Part shown: positions 24,414 through 32,765 of the stretch, piece after piece
Numbering within the stretch: position 1 is the first letter of the stretch
Layout of the letters: each line of letters opens with the position of its first letter
Assembly: GCA_002382045.1 (NCBI GenBank)
Contig: DFZJ01000091.1
Location: forward strand, 1 to 40,512
DNA length: 40,512 nt
Reading direction: 5' to 3'
DNA from: Syntrophaceae bacterium UBA4059
GTDB lineage: Bacteria > Desulfobacterota > Syntrophia > Syntrophales > Smithellaceae
Notes under the pieces: generated by a model
Database searches by the model: none
What the model was told of the DNA's origin: nothing
Seen by the model: only the letters and a program-made list of their open reading frames with translations
Made by a program: the position numbers and the translations under genes

Positions 24414-25409
24414 ATGAATATCATGACCCAACCCGTTAAAATAGTTTTTCTGGACGCCATAACCGTCGGCAACGTGGATAATCTCGCGGAGATTTCAACG
24501 CTGGGCGATTACACAGGCTACGAACTGACCAAACCCGCCCTCCGCATCGAACGCATCAGCGGACATAACGTGGTCATTACCAACAAAGTCGTGATTGACC
24601 GTGACGTGATGGACGCCTGCCCGGAGCTGAAACTGATTTGTGTCGCCGCCACCGGCATGAACAATATCGACCTGGACTACGCGGCAAAAAAAGGCATCAC
24701 GGTAAAAAATGTCGCGGGCTATTCCACCGAATCCGTCACGCAATGTACGTTTTCCATGCTTTTCTATCTGCTCCACGCCAGCCGTTACTATGGTGATTAT
24801 GTCCGCTCCGGCCAGTACGCGGCAAGTCCGGTATTCACGCATCTGGACCGCCCATTCTGGGAATTGAAAGACAAGCGTTTCGGCATCATCGGAATGGGAA
24901 CCATTGGCAAACGCGTGGCACAGGTAGCGGAAGCCTTCGGGGCGCGGGTTGTTTATTTTTCAACATCGGGAAAAAATCTGGAAGTCCCGGGTTATCAGCC
25001 TCTGTCGCTTGACGAACTGCTTGGCTCGGCCGATGTGGTTTCGATTCATTGCCCGTTAAACGACCGGACAAGGAATCTGCTGAATGAATCCAAGCTGAAG
25101 CTGATGAAACCGACGGCCTACCTTTTGAACATGGGACGGGGCGGCATTGTGGACGAGGCGGCGCTCGCGCGAATCATCGACGAAAACCGGATTGCCGGAG
25201 CGGCGCTGGATGTGTTGACTTCCGAACCCATCGCGGCGGACAGTCCGCTCCTGAAAGTCCACCATAAAGAAAAGCTCTACATCACGCCGCACATTGCCTG
25301 GGCGAGCATTGAAGCGCGCCGGCTGCTCATCACCCGCACGGCGGAAAATATTAAAAGTTATTTCGGTAGTTACCGGATAACAACTGGGAAAGCGGGTGGT
25401 GGAGCCTAG
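24414..25409 (+). CDS. D-isomer-specific 2-hydroxyacid dehydrogenase
   Basis: NAD(P)-dependent oxidoreductase that interconverts 2-oxoacids and D-2-hydroxyacids (glycerate, lactate or related). The Rossmann motif is GIIGMGTIGKRVAQVAEAFG. Catalytic residues are Arg in the MGRGGIVDE segment's upstream loop (CVAATGMNNID region binds substrate), Glu in LTSEPIAADSP and His in YITPHIAWAS. Three in-frame ATGs (24405, 24414, 24423) surround one GGAG, so the start is uncertain by a few residues. The C-terminal 15 residues (glycine-rich, ending GKAGGGA) look abnormal and coincide with a recombination junction near 25367, so the natural end may be lost. Confidence 0.88.
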   Translation: MNIMTQPVKIVFLDAITVGNVDNLAEISTLGDYTGYELTKPALRIERISGHNVVITNKVVIDRDVMDACPELKLICVAATGMNNIDLDYAAKKGITVKNVAGYSTESVTQCTFSMLFYLLHASRYYGDYVRSGQYAASPVFTHLDRPFWELKDKRFGIIGMGTIGKRVAQVAEAFGARVVYFSTSGKNLEVPGYQPLSLDELLGSADVVSIHCPLNDRTRNLLNESKLKLMKPTAYLLNMGRGGIVDEAALARIIDENRIAGAALDVLTSEPIAADSPLLKVHHKEKLYITPHIAWASIEARRLLITRTAENIKSYFGSYRITTGKAGGGA

Positions 25410-25633
25410 ATGAAAGCCAGGCTAAGCAACTGGTTGGTGGTGAAATATATTTTCACAAAAAACGACTGGAACCATCTTTTTTTGGCGGCTTCATCACAGG
25501 CTATCGCATCGATCAGGATCCGCAATACAAGGGAAAAATTATTTTCACACTCCAATACCATGCCGCCTGCAGAAATGTTTCGACAGATAAGCTTGGATGG
25601 TCCAAAAAGATAAAGATAATCCATCATGACTGA
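25370..25633 (+). pseudogene. Headless remnant of an unknown protein
   Basis: An open frame of 87 codons with no start codon, beginning right after an in-frame TAG and overlapping the end of the dehydrogenase gene in another frame. The peptide is convincingly protein-like: WWSLDESQAKQLVGGEIYFH, then FFGGFITGYRI, GKIIFTLQYHAACR and GWSKKIKIIHHD. It ends with an 8-base overlap onto the next gene, as in an operon. I read it as the C-terminal part of a gene whose 5' end was lost when this DNA was joined to the dehydrogenase. I do not recognise the family. Confidence 0.55.
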
Positions 25634-25982
25634 AGATCTGCTTGATTACTGGCTACGGATTATAAAACCGTTATTCCCGGCAAATGCCTGGGTTGCTTCC
25701 AGCCTTTCCGGTAGCGATTATACCATACAAATTGACTGGAAACTCGAAAGCAACCCGCAAAGGCAAAACAAGCGCTCCAGGAAGATCGATATCATCATCA
25801 AGGAGGAAGTCATTGACGATTATCTGACCAAAACCAGGGACGAACGGGCATTATCCGACATCAAAATGAAACAATGGATTGCGGAACGGTACAATCATTT
25901 CATTCTGGATCAGGATCCCGATACATCCAATTCCACATCTCCCGATAAATGGCGAATCTCAAAAGATATGCTCATTGGATGA
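25626..25982 (+). CDS. Unknown protein, partner of the upstream remnant
   Basis: A 118-residue soluble, charged protein beginning MTEDLLDYWLRIIKPLFPAN. Its middle is basic (NPQRQNKRSRKIDIIIKEEV) and the end acidic and serine-rich; the conserved-looking segment IAERYNHFILDQ follows. No signal peptide or known motif is seen. Its ATG lies inside the end of the headless upstream frame (8-base overlap), which implies the two were once a two-gene unit. Its last 24 bases overlap, on the opposite strand, the end of the MFS carrier gene. The function is unknown; transfer with its broken partner is plausible. Confidence 0.6.
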   Translation: MTEDLLDYWLRIIKPLFPANAWVASSLSGSDYTIQIDWKLESNPQRQNKRSRKIDIIIKEEVIDDYLTKTRDERALSDIKMKQWIAERYNHFILDQDPDTSNSTSPDKWRISKDMLIG

Positions 25983-27323
25983 GACCACGAAACACCGACA
26001 GGCAGGAGGTAGTTGATTGCCTTCAAGGCCGGAAGGGTAGAGATCGGCCGTTTTGTCCCGCCCCCGGGGCGGGCGCACAGCGAGGGACAAGATGACACAG
26101 CCGAAAAGAAGCACCGCCGTAATCCCGAAGGGCAGCAGATAACTGCCGGTTGCATCATAGAGAAATCCCGCCAGTAAAGGGCTCACCGCGCTGGCCAGCG
26201 TTACGACAGGGGTGGTCCAGCCGACAATCCGGGAAAAATGTTTTCGTCCGAAGTAGGCGCCCATCGTATGGGGCAGCAGCACAATCATTCCGCCAAATCC
26301 AATGCCGGTCAGGATGGAATAGAGATAAACAAAAATTATTTCCCCCGCATTCATCAACGACACAATACCCAATCCCAGACAGGCCATAAAGACAGCTGCC
26401 AGATACCGCCCTTTAAATCGTATTCCCAGCACACCGCTCAGGATCCTGCCCAGGATGCTCATCCCCAGCATCAGCCCCAGAGCCGTAGCGGACACCATCG
26501 GCGAATATTTCAAATCCTGCAGATAAGCAACCTGGTGGGTCGTCATCATATTGGTGGCAAACAAGAGTACGGAAAACAAAACCAGGAGAATCCAGAGTGC
26601 CGGTGTGCGCAAAGCGTCGCGGACGCTCCAATCTTCTCTTGTTTGATAAACACCGCCCGTTGTCGAAAGGAGCGATTGTTCAAATGGCTCTTTCAATGCG
26701 TGCCCATCCGGAAATTGCCCTTCTTCTTCCGGTGTGTTCCGAATCAGAAGAGCGGCCAAAATGACGGCCAGAAGCAAGTGGCAACCGGCCAGGCAAACCC
26801 ATGTCCAGCGCCATCCGAAACCGCTCATCAGCCAACTGATGAGCGGCGGCAGAAAAAATCCCCCGGCGCCGCCTGCGGCAAACACAAACCCGAGGGCCAG
26901 CGACCTTTTCCGGATAAACCAGTGATTAATCACTGTGGTGACAGACAAGAATTCGGCAAAGGCCAGGGCGATACCTCCCATGACACCGAAAAAAAGATAG
27001 GCCTGCCAGATTTCACAGACCTGTGACATGCCCAGCAGCCCCAGGACCGCGACCATGTTTCCCAGAACAATATTTCTTCGGGCGCCAAACCTCGCAATGG
27101 TCGACCCGGCCACCGGCCCGAGCATACCGCCGATGATGAGATAAAGGGTGTAGGGACCGGACAGCGCAGAACGGCTCCACCCGAATGTTTCACTCATGGA
27201 CGGCAGAAACACCCCGAAAGCGTACGTGACGTTCCCGCAAATGCTGCCATAGGCCAGCATCACCCCCGCGAGCGTCAGCCAAGCTGAGAAACGCGCTTGT
27301 TTAATTCGGGATGGATGGTTCAT
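25959..27323 (-). CDS. MFS transporter, oxalate/formate or monocarboxylate type
   Basis: A 454-residue major facilitator with about 12 hydrophobic segments. The N-terminal half has the OFA/MCT-like start (YGSICGNVTYAFGVFLPSMS, then FGWSRSALSGPYTL) and GPVAGSTIARFGARR, the loop 2-3 motif. Such carriers move small carboxylates with protons or by exchange. The last 30 or so residues after VRPPRGRDKTADLY are hydrophilic and unlike a transporter end; they read into the opposite strand of the unknown gene at 25626, so the natural stop may have been lost at a DNA junction. A monocistronic gene; no clear ribosome-binding site. Confidence 0.9.
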   Translation of the reverse strand: MNHPSRIKQARFSAWLTLAGVMLAYGSICGNVTYAFGVFLPSMSETFGWSRSALSGPYTLYLIIGGMLGPVAGSTIARFGARRNIVLGNMVAVLGLLGMSQVCEIWQAYLFFGVMGGIALAFAEFLSVTTVINHWFIRKRSLALGFVFAAGGAGGFFLPPLISWLMSGFGWRWTWVCLAGCHLLLAVILAALLIRNTPEEEGQFPDGHALKEPFEQSLLSTTGGVYQTREDWSVRDALRTPALWILLVLFSVLLFATNMMTTHQVAYLQDLKYSPMVSATALGLMLGMSILGRILSGVLGIRFKGRYLAAVFMACLGLGIVSLMNAGEIIFVYLYSILTGIGFGGMIVLLPHTMGAYFGRKHFSRIVGWTTPVVTLASAVSPLLAGFLYDATGSYLLPFGITAVLLFGCVILSLAVRPPRGRDKTADLYPSGLEGNQLPPACRCFVVSSNEHIF

Positions 27324-27512
27324 GGATTCAGGGTAAACACCTTACTTTATTGAACCAGACTATAAGAAGAACGTCGATTTCTGTCAATAAATAAACGTAA
27401 ATATTCGATATTATGCAATTTATTATATATTTCCAAAGACAGGCAAAAGCGGTACAATAATCATCATGATGGTTGATCGGAAAACAGCATATCACCAGGA
27501 AAGGTTATCGAT

Positions 27513-28823
27513 ATGACGGGATCGGACATTTTAGTTGTTGTACCGCATAGCGGCGTTGCCATTCCGCCGGAGATTTCGCTGGAAGACCTGACGAACGATT
27601 TTACCGCGCTTTTGAAAAACGTCGACTGGTACACCCAGTGGCTGTATGATTTCCGCGACATTCTCGGCAACCGGCAGTTGATCTTTCCGTATTGCAGCAT
27701 TCTGCTGGATGCCAACCGTGATCCCGCGGACATCGACGAGTGCATACCGATCAAGGATGTCTTCGGCCGTCCGATTTACCGCAGCGCCTACGAACCGTCA
27801 GCATCCATGCGGGCAGCCTGGTCGGATAAGTATCTCAAACCATTCCACCGCGGCATTGAAGAAAATATTTCCGCCGGCGCGGGCCTGATCTTTGACGGCC
27901 ATTCCACAATCACCGCCCGCGGCGTCGCCGACAATCAAATCGATTTAATGAATTTTCAGCACACGGACCGCGATGAGAAACCGCTTTATTATTGCCCTGA
28001 TGTTTTTGTGGAAACCTATGCCGCCGAGCTGCGCAAACAACTGCCCGATGTGCTGGTTACCGTCAACGCTTCGGAATACATCAAGGTGCACGGCCATATA
28101 TGCGCCGCGCACTCCGTCAACGCCCTGAAAAGAATCGGCGCGCGCGCCCCGGCGTTTATTCAGGAAACCAACGAGCGCCTTTACAAAAATGAAGACGGCA
28201 CACCCAACGTGGCCCGGATCAACCGGCTCCGTCGCGCGTTTGCCGAATCGCTCACTCAGACGCTTCAGTCCCTTCAGGAATCCCAAAAAGTATCGATGAT
28301 TGACCTGCATATCGGAAAACAAATCTATGATTACGACTGCGGTGTGCAGGCGCTCCAGACCGTGATGACCTATTACGGCGTGGAGGTGGATCGCGATGAA
28401 CTGGTGCAGGCCCTGGGCACGACCGAGGAAAGCGGCACGCCTCCGCAGGCGATGATCGCAGCCGCTCAAAGTTACGGTTTCGAGGTAAAATCCGGCACAC
28501 AATGGTCACTCAATCAGGTCAAGCAGTACGTGGATGCCGGAACGCCGGTGATTGTGCTGTTGCAGGCATGGGCGGAACGCTACATGACACTGGACGACTG
28601 GCGCAGCGGCTGGGACAACGGCCATTACGCGATTATCATCGGACTCAACAAGGATGTGCTGCTGTTTGAAGATCCCGCGACCATTCGCCGCACATGGCTG
28701 CGGGAAAGAGAGTTTCTGGCACGCTGGCACGACATGGATAAGACCGGCGAGAAATACGAACATTTCGGCATGGTGCTGCTGGGAAAGCAGCCGGCGAAAT
28801 TGTCATTGGAACATATGGATTGA
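27513..28823 (+). CDS. Fusion of N-formylglutamate amidohydrolase-like and C39-like peptidase domains
   Basis: A 436-residue two-domain protein. The first domain (about 5-255) fits the N-formylglutamate amidohydrolase family: VVVPHSGVAIP (His12), the DANRDP segment, and IFDGHSTI (Asp128, His130). The second (about 262-428) resembles a papain-like C39 peptidase: YDYDCGVQALQTVM (Cys276), NGHYAIIIGL (His371) and FEDPAT (Asp387), a complete potential triad. There is no signal peptide, so both domains act in the cytoplasm. AGGAAAGG lies eight bases before the ATG. It could process formylated or acylated amino acids or peptides; no partner genes are adjacent apart from a converging nucleotidyltransferase. 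Confidence 0.82.
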   Translation: MTGSDILVVVPHSGVAIPPEISLEDLTNDFTALLKNVDWYTQWLYDFRDILGNRQLIFPYCSILLDANRDPADIDECIPIKDVFGRPIYRSAYEPSASMRAAWSDKYLKPFHRGIEENISAGAGLIFDGHSTITARGVADNQIDLMNFQHTDRDEKPLYYCPDVFVETYAAELRKQLPDVLVTVNASEYIKVHGHICAAHSVNALKRIGARAPAFIQETNERLYKNEDGTPNVARINRLRRAFAESLTQTLQSLQESQKVSMIDLHIGKQIYDYDCGVQALQTVMTYYGVEVDRDELVQALGTTEESGTPPQAMIAAAQSYGFEVKSGTQWSLNQVKQYVDAGTPVIVLLQAWAERYMTLDDWRSGWDNGHYAIIIGLNKDVLLFEDPATIRRTWLREREFLARWHDMDKTGEKYEHFGMVLLGKQPAKLSLEHMD

Positions 28824-28860
28824 TAGGTCCTGAACCGGAGAAGAGCTGAACGTTCGGATC

Positions 28861-29301
28861 TTATTGACCCTGTTGATCCAAAGACCAATTAGAAGATTGC
28901 ACTTTCGTCGTGCCGCCTAATTCCCACACTAATCCTATGCCCAATTGCTTGCATAATTCCTGTTCTTTACCCGGTGTTGAAACGGGATTCTTATCACCGC
29001 CGTTGCCGAAGTAAATCATATCATATTTTTTCTTATATTTTGTATACGCACTTTCGATCCCATCACAGGCGCTATCATCATCATCATTCATCGGCAATAC
29101 ATCAATGACATACTTCATATTACCGACAATGGTTGCCCGTTCAATCCAGGACATAAAAGGTTTGCCTTTTTTCCGTATCAGCCAATCGTCACTGTTCAGA
29201 CAGATAACAATATCGCCAACGAGGGATGCCGCCTGAATCATATAGACATGTCCCATATGAATAGGATCAAAACCACCTGACAAAATCATCAAATTCTTCA
29301 C
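28861..29301 (-). CDS. Cytidylyltransferase-like nucleotidyltransferase
   Basis: A small (146-residue) protein of the HxGH nucleotidyltransferase superfamily. LSGGFDPIHMGHVYMIQAA carries the ATP/CTP-binding HxGH motif, and DDWLIRKKGKPFM and WIERATIV follow as in glycerol-3-phosphate or ethanolamine-phosphate cytidylyltransferases. The usual RTxGISTT motif at the end is not seen; the tail reads GGTTKVQSSNW instead. I start at a GTG (29301) because GGGAGGG lies just upstream; an ATG at 29337 lacks support. The substrate is unknown; the family joins a nucleotide to a phosphorylated small molecule, often for envelope polymers. Confidence 0.8.
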   Translation of the reverse strand: MKNLMILSGGFDPIHMGHVYMIQAASLVGDIVICLNSDDWLIRKKGKPFMSWIERATIVGNMKYVIDVLPMNDDDDSACDGIESAYTKYKKKYDMIYFGNGGDKNPVSTPGKEQELCKQLGIGLVWELGGTTKVQSSNWSLDQQGQ

Positions 29302-29464
29302 CAGTCCCTCCCATGACCTTTCCAATAATGGAGACAAACATTCTTTTTGCGGGATGAAGTATAGGAAACGAGATCATGCGTGTCAAGGCAATATTGGCCA
29401 TGCAAACATTCATCACAATCCGCGGTGTGCCGGATGTGGGTTAAGAGCATCCAAGAATTACCAT

Positions 29465-31036
29465 TCAAGGATACCCCGTAATTTCGTGGATTTTCTCCAA
29501 AAGCGGTCTTAAGCGCTTATACATGGAAAGATAAACTTCCCGGTAGAGGCGATCGTAGAGCCGGTGATTTTCCGCGACAGGTTCGAAAACCTCCTTCACC
29601 CGGGTCATGGCCTGGACTGCGGAGGAGAAATCCGGATAAAGGCCGATACCCACGGCGGCGTCGATGGCGGCTCCCAGTGCGGATGTTTCATAGGTGTGGG
29701 GACGTTCCGCGGGAATACCGAATACATCGGCAGTAATCCGCATCGCCATATCGCTTTGCGATCCGCCGCCGGAAACTTTGAGCCGGGTAATGGGAGTTTT
29801 TGTCCGCTTCTGGGTAAATTCCGCTCCTTCGCGCAATCCGTAAACCAGTCCCTCCAGAATAGCTCGGTAAAGATAAGCCCGGTTGTGCACGTCGCCGAAA
29901 CCGATAATAGAGCCCTTGGCAAACGGATCCGTGTTGATGCCCGGCGACCAGTAAGGCTGAAGGATCAGGCCCAGGCAACCCGCCGGCACTTTTTCGATCA
30001 ATGCGTCAAAAAGCTTTTCGGGCGCAATATTTTCCTGCGCGGCAATCTGCCGCTCCAGTATTCCGAATTCATCCCGAAACCAGCTCACCATCCAGAAGCC
30101 GCGATATATCATCACCTCCGTGTAATAGGTGTCGGGCACGGAGGCGGGAAAAGGCGGAATCATCGACATCAGCTCGATATACTTTTTCGTTGTGGTGTTA
30201 AAAGTGGCGGTCGTCCCGAAACTCAGGCAACCGGTTTCCGGGGTCAGGCAGCCCGCGCCCAGCATTTCGCAGCCCTTGTCCGTGCCGGCGGCAATCAGCG
30301 GCAGCCCTTCGGGAATGCCGGTTTCCTCCGCGGCGCGCCTGGTTATTTTCCCGAGCACTTCAGCGGGTTTAACCAGCCGGGGCAGCTTCTCCTTTTCAAT
30401 GGGAAAGAGCCGCCATTTCAGATCGAATCTTCCCGCCCATTGATAAGTTTTGTTGTCGAAGGGAAGATAGCCGAAATTGTTGGCCACCGAATCGGCAAAC
30501 TCGCCGGTCAGCCTGTAGGTAAAAAAACCCGAAAGCAGCAGGTACTTATGGGTTTTTTCCCAGATGTCAGGCTGATTCTGCCTGATCCAGTTGGCTTCGC
30601 AGCTTTGAACCGCGTTATCGACCCGTTCCCATAAACCCATCGCTTTCAAAAACGGTTTGGTCATTGCAGGGATCATCCCTTGTGAATCCGCTTTTCGCTG
30701 ATCCAGCCACAGGCAGGCCGGACGCAGGGGCCGCCCGTCGGCGTCGACATTGATCATCGTGGCGCGTTGCGTGGTCAGCGTCACGGCGACAATTGCCTCC
30801 CGGGTGCGGTTGTCCACCCGGCCCATCAGCTCGCGGCCGGCGTCGCCCAGTGTTTTCCAGTAATAATCGGTGTGCTGTTCCGCCCAGCCGGGATTTTCCG
30901 AAAAATAGGGTTCGATCAGGCGTTTGACGATTTGCACGATATTTCCGGAAGTGTCAACCAGCGTCGCCCGGATGGACTGGGTTCCCGCGTCAAACGATAA
31001 AATCAACTCGCCATTTTTATTTTTCGCGTCTTTCAT
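29465..31036 (-). CDS. FGGY-family carbohydrate (glycerol-like) kinase
   Basis: A 523-residue kinase of the FGGY fold. The N-terminal ATP-phosphate loop is SFDAGTQSIRATLVD, and AAGTDKGCEMLGAG and VSGGGSQSDMAMRITADVFG form the second-domain ATP site. The sugar/polyol residues follow WAEQ, as in glycerol and xylulose kinases, but I cannot name the substrate. The start at 31036 has GAGGGG seven bases upstream; an ATG at 31051 overlaps the previous stop. It ends the operon GntR, FAD glycerol-3-phosphate dehydrogenase, AGPS-like enzyme, kinase, which suggests a glycerol-like or alkylglycerol substrate giving the phosphate used by the next enzyme. Confidence 0.88.
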   Translation of the reverse strand: MKDAKNKNGELILSFDAGTQSIRATLVDTSGNIVQIVKRLIEPYFSENPGWAEQHTDYYWKTLGDAGRELMGRVDNRTREAIVAVTLTTQRATMINVDADGRPLRPACLWLDQRKADSQGMIPAMTKPFLKAMGLWERVDNAVQSCEANWIRQNQPDIWEKTHKYLLLSGFFTYRLTGEFADSVANNFGYLPFDNKTYQWAGRFDLKWRLFPIEKEKLPRLVKPAEVLGKITRRAAEETGIPEGLPLIAAGTDKGCEMLGAGCLTPETGCLSFGTTATFNTTTKKYIELMSMIPPFPASVPDTYYTEVMIYRGFWMVSWFRDEFGILERQIAAQENIAPEKLFDALIEKVPAGCLGLILQPYWSPGINTDPFAKGSIIGFGDVHNRAYLYRAILEGLVYGLREGAEFTQKRTKTPITRLKVSGGGSQSDMAMRITADVFGIPAERPHTYETSALGAAIDAAVGIGLYPDFSSAVQAMTRVKEVFEPVAENHRLYDRLYREVYLSMYKRLRPLLEKIHEITGYP

Positions 31037-31047
31037 GGTTTGTCCCC

Positions 31048-32736
31048 TCATTGCTTCAACTCCAGCAGTCCGCCGGGATTCATGATGTTATGCGGATCAA
31101 AATGATTTTTCAAGGCCCGCAAGACCGCCATTTGCTCTTTTCCCAAATGCCCCTCCATCCAGGGCGCGATCATCCGCCCCACGCCGTGATGATGGCTTAA
31201 TGATCCGCCGTGCCGGGCAATGCTGTCGATGATGCCCCGCTGAAATTTTTGGAATTCCTCCGGGTTATTCATCCGGGCGATGAAGATGAAATAGAGATTG
31301 GCGCCCTGCGGGTAAAAGTGCGAGGCGTGCGTCATGCACATGGTGTCCGGCCGGCTCTTGATGTAGGCGCGGACGCCTTCGTGCAGACGATGGAGATTGT
31401 CCCAGGTCACCGCGGCCTCCAGCGTGTCGATGACGATGCCGTAATCGCCGAGGTCTTCGCGCATGTAAGGTTCGGTATAACGGCTGCGCTCCCACTTGCG
31501 CGCGGCATAACCACTAAGCGATATGGCGCCGTGATGTTGGGCGACGGCCTTGATCTTTTTGGCCACCAGGCGCGTATAATCTTTGTCCCCTTCGGCGCTG
31601 CCCAGACAAAGACAGCGGCTGAGCGGCTGAAATCCCCGGAGGGTCAGATATTTATCCGCCAGATCCGGTATGCCGTAGAGTTTCAAGCCCCGATCCGTTT
31701 CCTCGGGATCGGAAATGCGAAAGACGGCCGGACGGCCGAATTCCGCCTGCATGATTTCGCGGCTGGCGGCAACGGCCGCCTCCCAGGAGGGATACATAAA
31801 GCTGAAATATTTTCTGTTTTCGGGCATGTAGCGAAATATTTTCATGGTCACTTCCACCAGAATGCCGAAAGCGCCCTCCGCTCCCTTCATGATGTCGTTC
31901 ACCTTGGGGCCGGTGGCCGTCGCCGGATAATCCAGCGTTTTGAATGCTCCGGCTGGTGTGACATATTCCTGGCTGAACACGATATCGCAAGCGTCGCCGT
32001 AATAAGTGGAAGCCTGTCCGGAACCCAGCGTCACCACCCAGCCGCCCACCGTCGAATATTCGAAAGACTGTGGAAAATGGCCGCAGGTATAGCGATGCTT
32101 TGTTTGCCAAAGTTGCGGCGCGCGATGGAGAGCGTCTTCATAGGCCGGCCCGAACATGCCCGGCTGCACACGCGCGGTTTGATTCTGTTCATTGATTTCC
32201 AGGAGTTTGTTCATGTGTGTGCTTACCGCCAGCGCCACGCCTCCCCGGGATGGACGGCAGCCGAAATTAACGGAAGAGCCGCCGCTGAAAACCGTTACCG
32301 GAATCAGCTCCCGATCGCAATATTCGACGATCTGTCGCACATCATGTTTGTCGCGCGGATGCACCACCACATCCGCCACCTCGCGGACGATGCCCTCCCG
32401 CAGCTCCATCATCTCTTCAGTGGTTTTTCCCGAGGCAAATTTCAAGCGGCTGTAATCGTCACAAGAAACATTTTCCGCCCCCACGATAGATCGCAGGGCT
32501 TCAATTTGATTTGGTTTTAAGGAAGAAGGCCTGTTGAGTGCCACCCGTTTGAGGCCTTCGGCGGATCGGGTGACAAAATCCTCGTCGCGCAGATGAAAAT
32601 CCCGCTTGATCATCTCATACCAGGCATCGCTGGGATGCTTGAAATGATTGGGGTTTCCGTATTTGAAAATCGATCTGTAGGTTCCCGCGGGCGGTGCTGT
32701 TTCCGTCCAGTCCGGGCGGAACTTTGTGTCTGTCAT
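31048..32736 (-). CDS. Alkylglycerone-phosphate-synthase-like FAD-linked oxidase
   Basis: A 562-residue flavoprotein of the vanillyl-alcohol-oxidase fold. The FAD-diphosphate loop is VFSGGSSVNFG (149-159) and the flavin domain continues with YSTVGGWVVTLGSG and KGAEGAFGILVEVTMKI. The C-terminal SLSHHHGVGR (HHH at 515-517) is the hallmark of alkylglycerone-phosphate synthase (AGPS), which swaps the acyl chain of acyl-DHAP for a fatty alcohol. The substrate-side Arg in FRISDPEE corresponds to the AGPS SIRLMDN arginine. Start at 32736 with GGGAGG upstream; an in-frame start at 32832 would lie inside the previous gene. The DHAP-type reaction fits the flanking glycerol-3-phosphate dehydrogenase and kinase. 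Confidence 0.87.
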   Translation of the reverse strand: MTDTKFRPDWTETAPPAGTYRSIFKYGNPNHFKHPSDAWYEMIKRDFHLRDEDFVTRSAEGLKRVALNRPSSLKPNQIEALRSIVGAENVSCDDYSRLKFASGKTTEEMMELREGIVREVADVVVHPRDKHDVRQIVEYCDRELIPVTVFSGGSSVNFGCRPSRGGVALAVSTHMNKLLEINEQNQTARVQPGMFGPAYEDALHRAPQLWQTKHRYTCGHFPQSFEYSTVGGWVVTLGSGQASTYYGDACDIVFSQEYVTPAGAFKTLDYPATATGPKVNDIMKGAEGAFGILVEVTMKIFRYMPENRKYFSFMYPSWEAAVAASREIMQAEFGRPAVFRISDPEETDRGLKLYGIPDLADKYLTLRGFQPLSRCLCLGSAEGDKDYTRLVAKKIKAVAQHHGAISLSGYAARKWERSRYTEPYMREDLGDYGIVIDTLEAAVTWDNLHRLHEGVRAYIKSRPDTMCMTHASHFYPQGANLYFIFIARMNNPEEFQKFQRGIIDSIARHGGSLSHHHGVGRMIAPWMEGHLGKEQMAVLRALKNHFDPHNIMNPGGLLELKQ

Positions 32737-32765
32737 CCGGATATCCTCCCTGCTCTTTGGTCTTG

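Noticed and set aside
26238..27026. A 262-codon plus-strand frame opposite the MFS gene
   Set aside because: Its peptide is rich in Gln, His and Pro, as expected from reading the reverse of hydrophobic codons; no start signals.
29564..30634. A 356-codon plus-strand frame opposite the FGGY kinase gene
   Set aside because: Antisense shadow of a well-supported kinase gene; histidine- and glycine-rich peptide with no motif.
31210..32520. A 436-codon open frame on the plus strand opposite the AGPS-like gene
   Set aside because: It lies entirely antisense to a strongly supported flavoenzyme gene, has no ribosome-binding site, and its peptide shows no domain; long antisense frames are common with this codon use.
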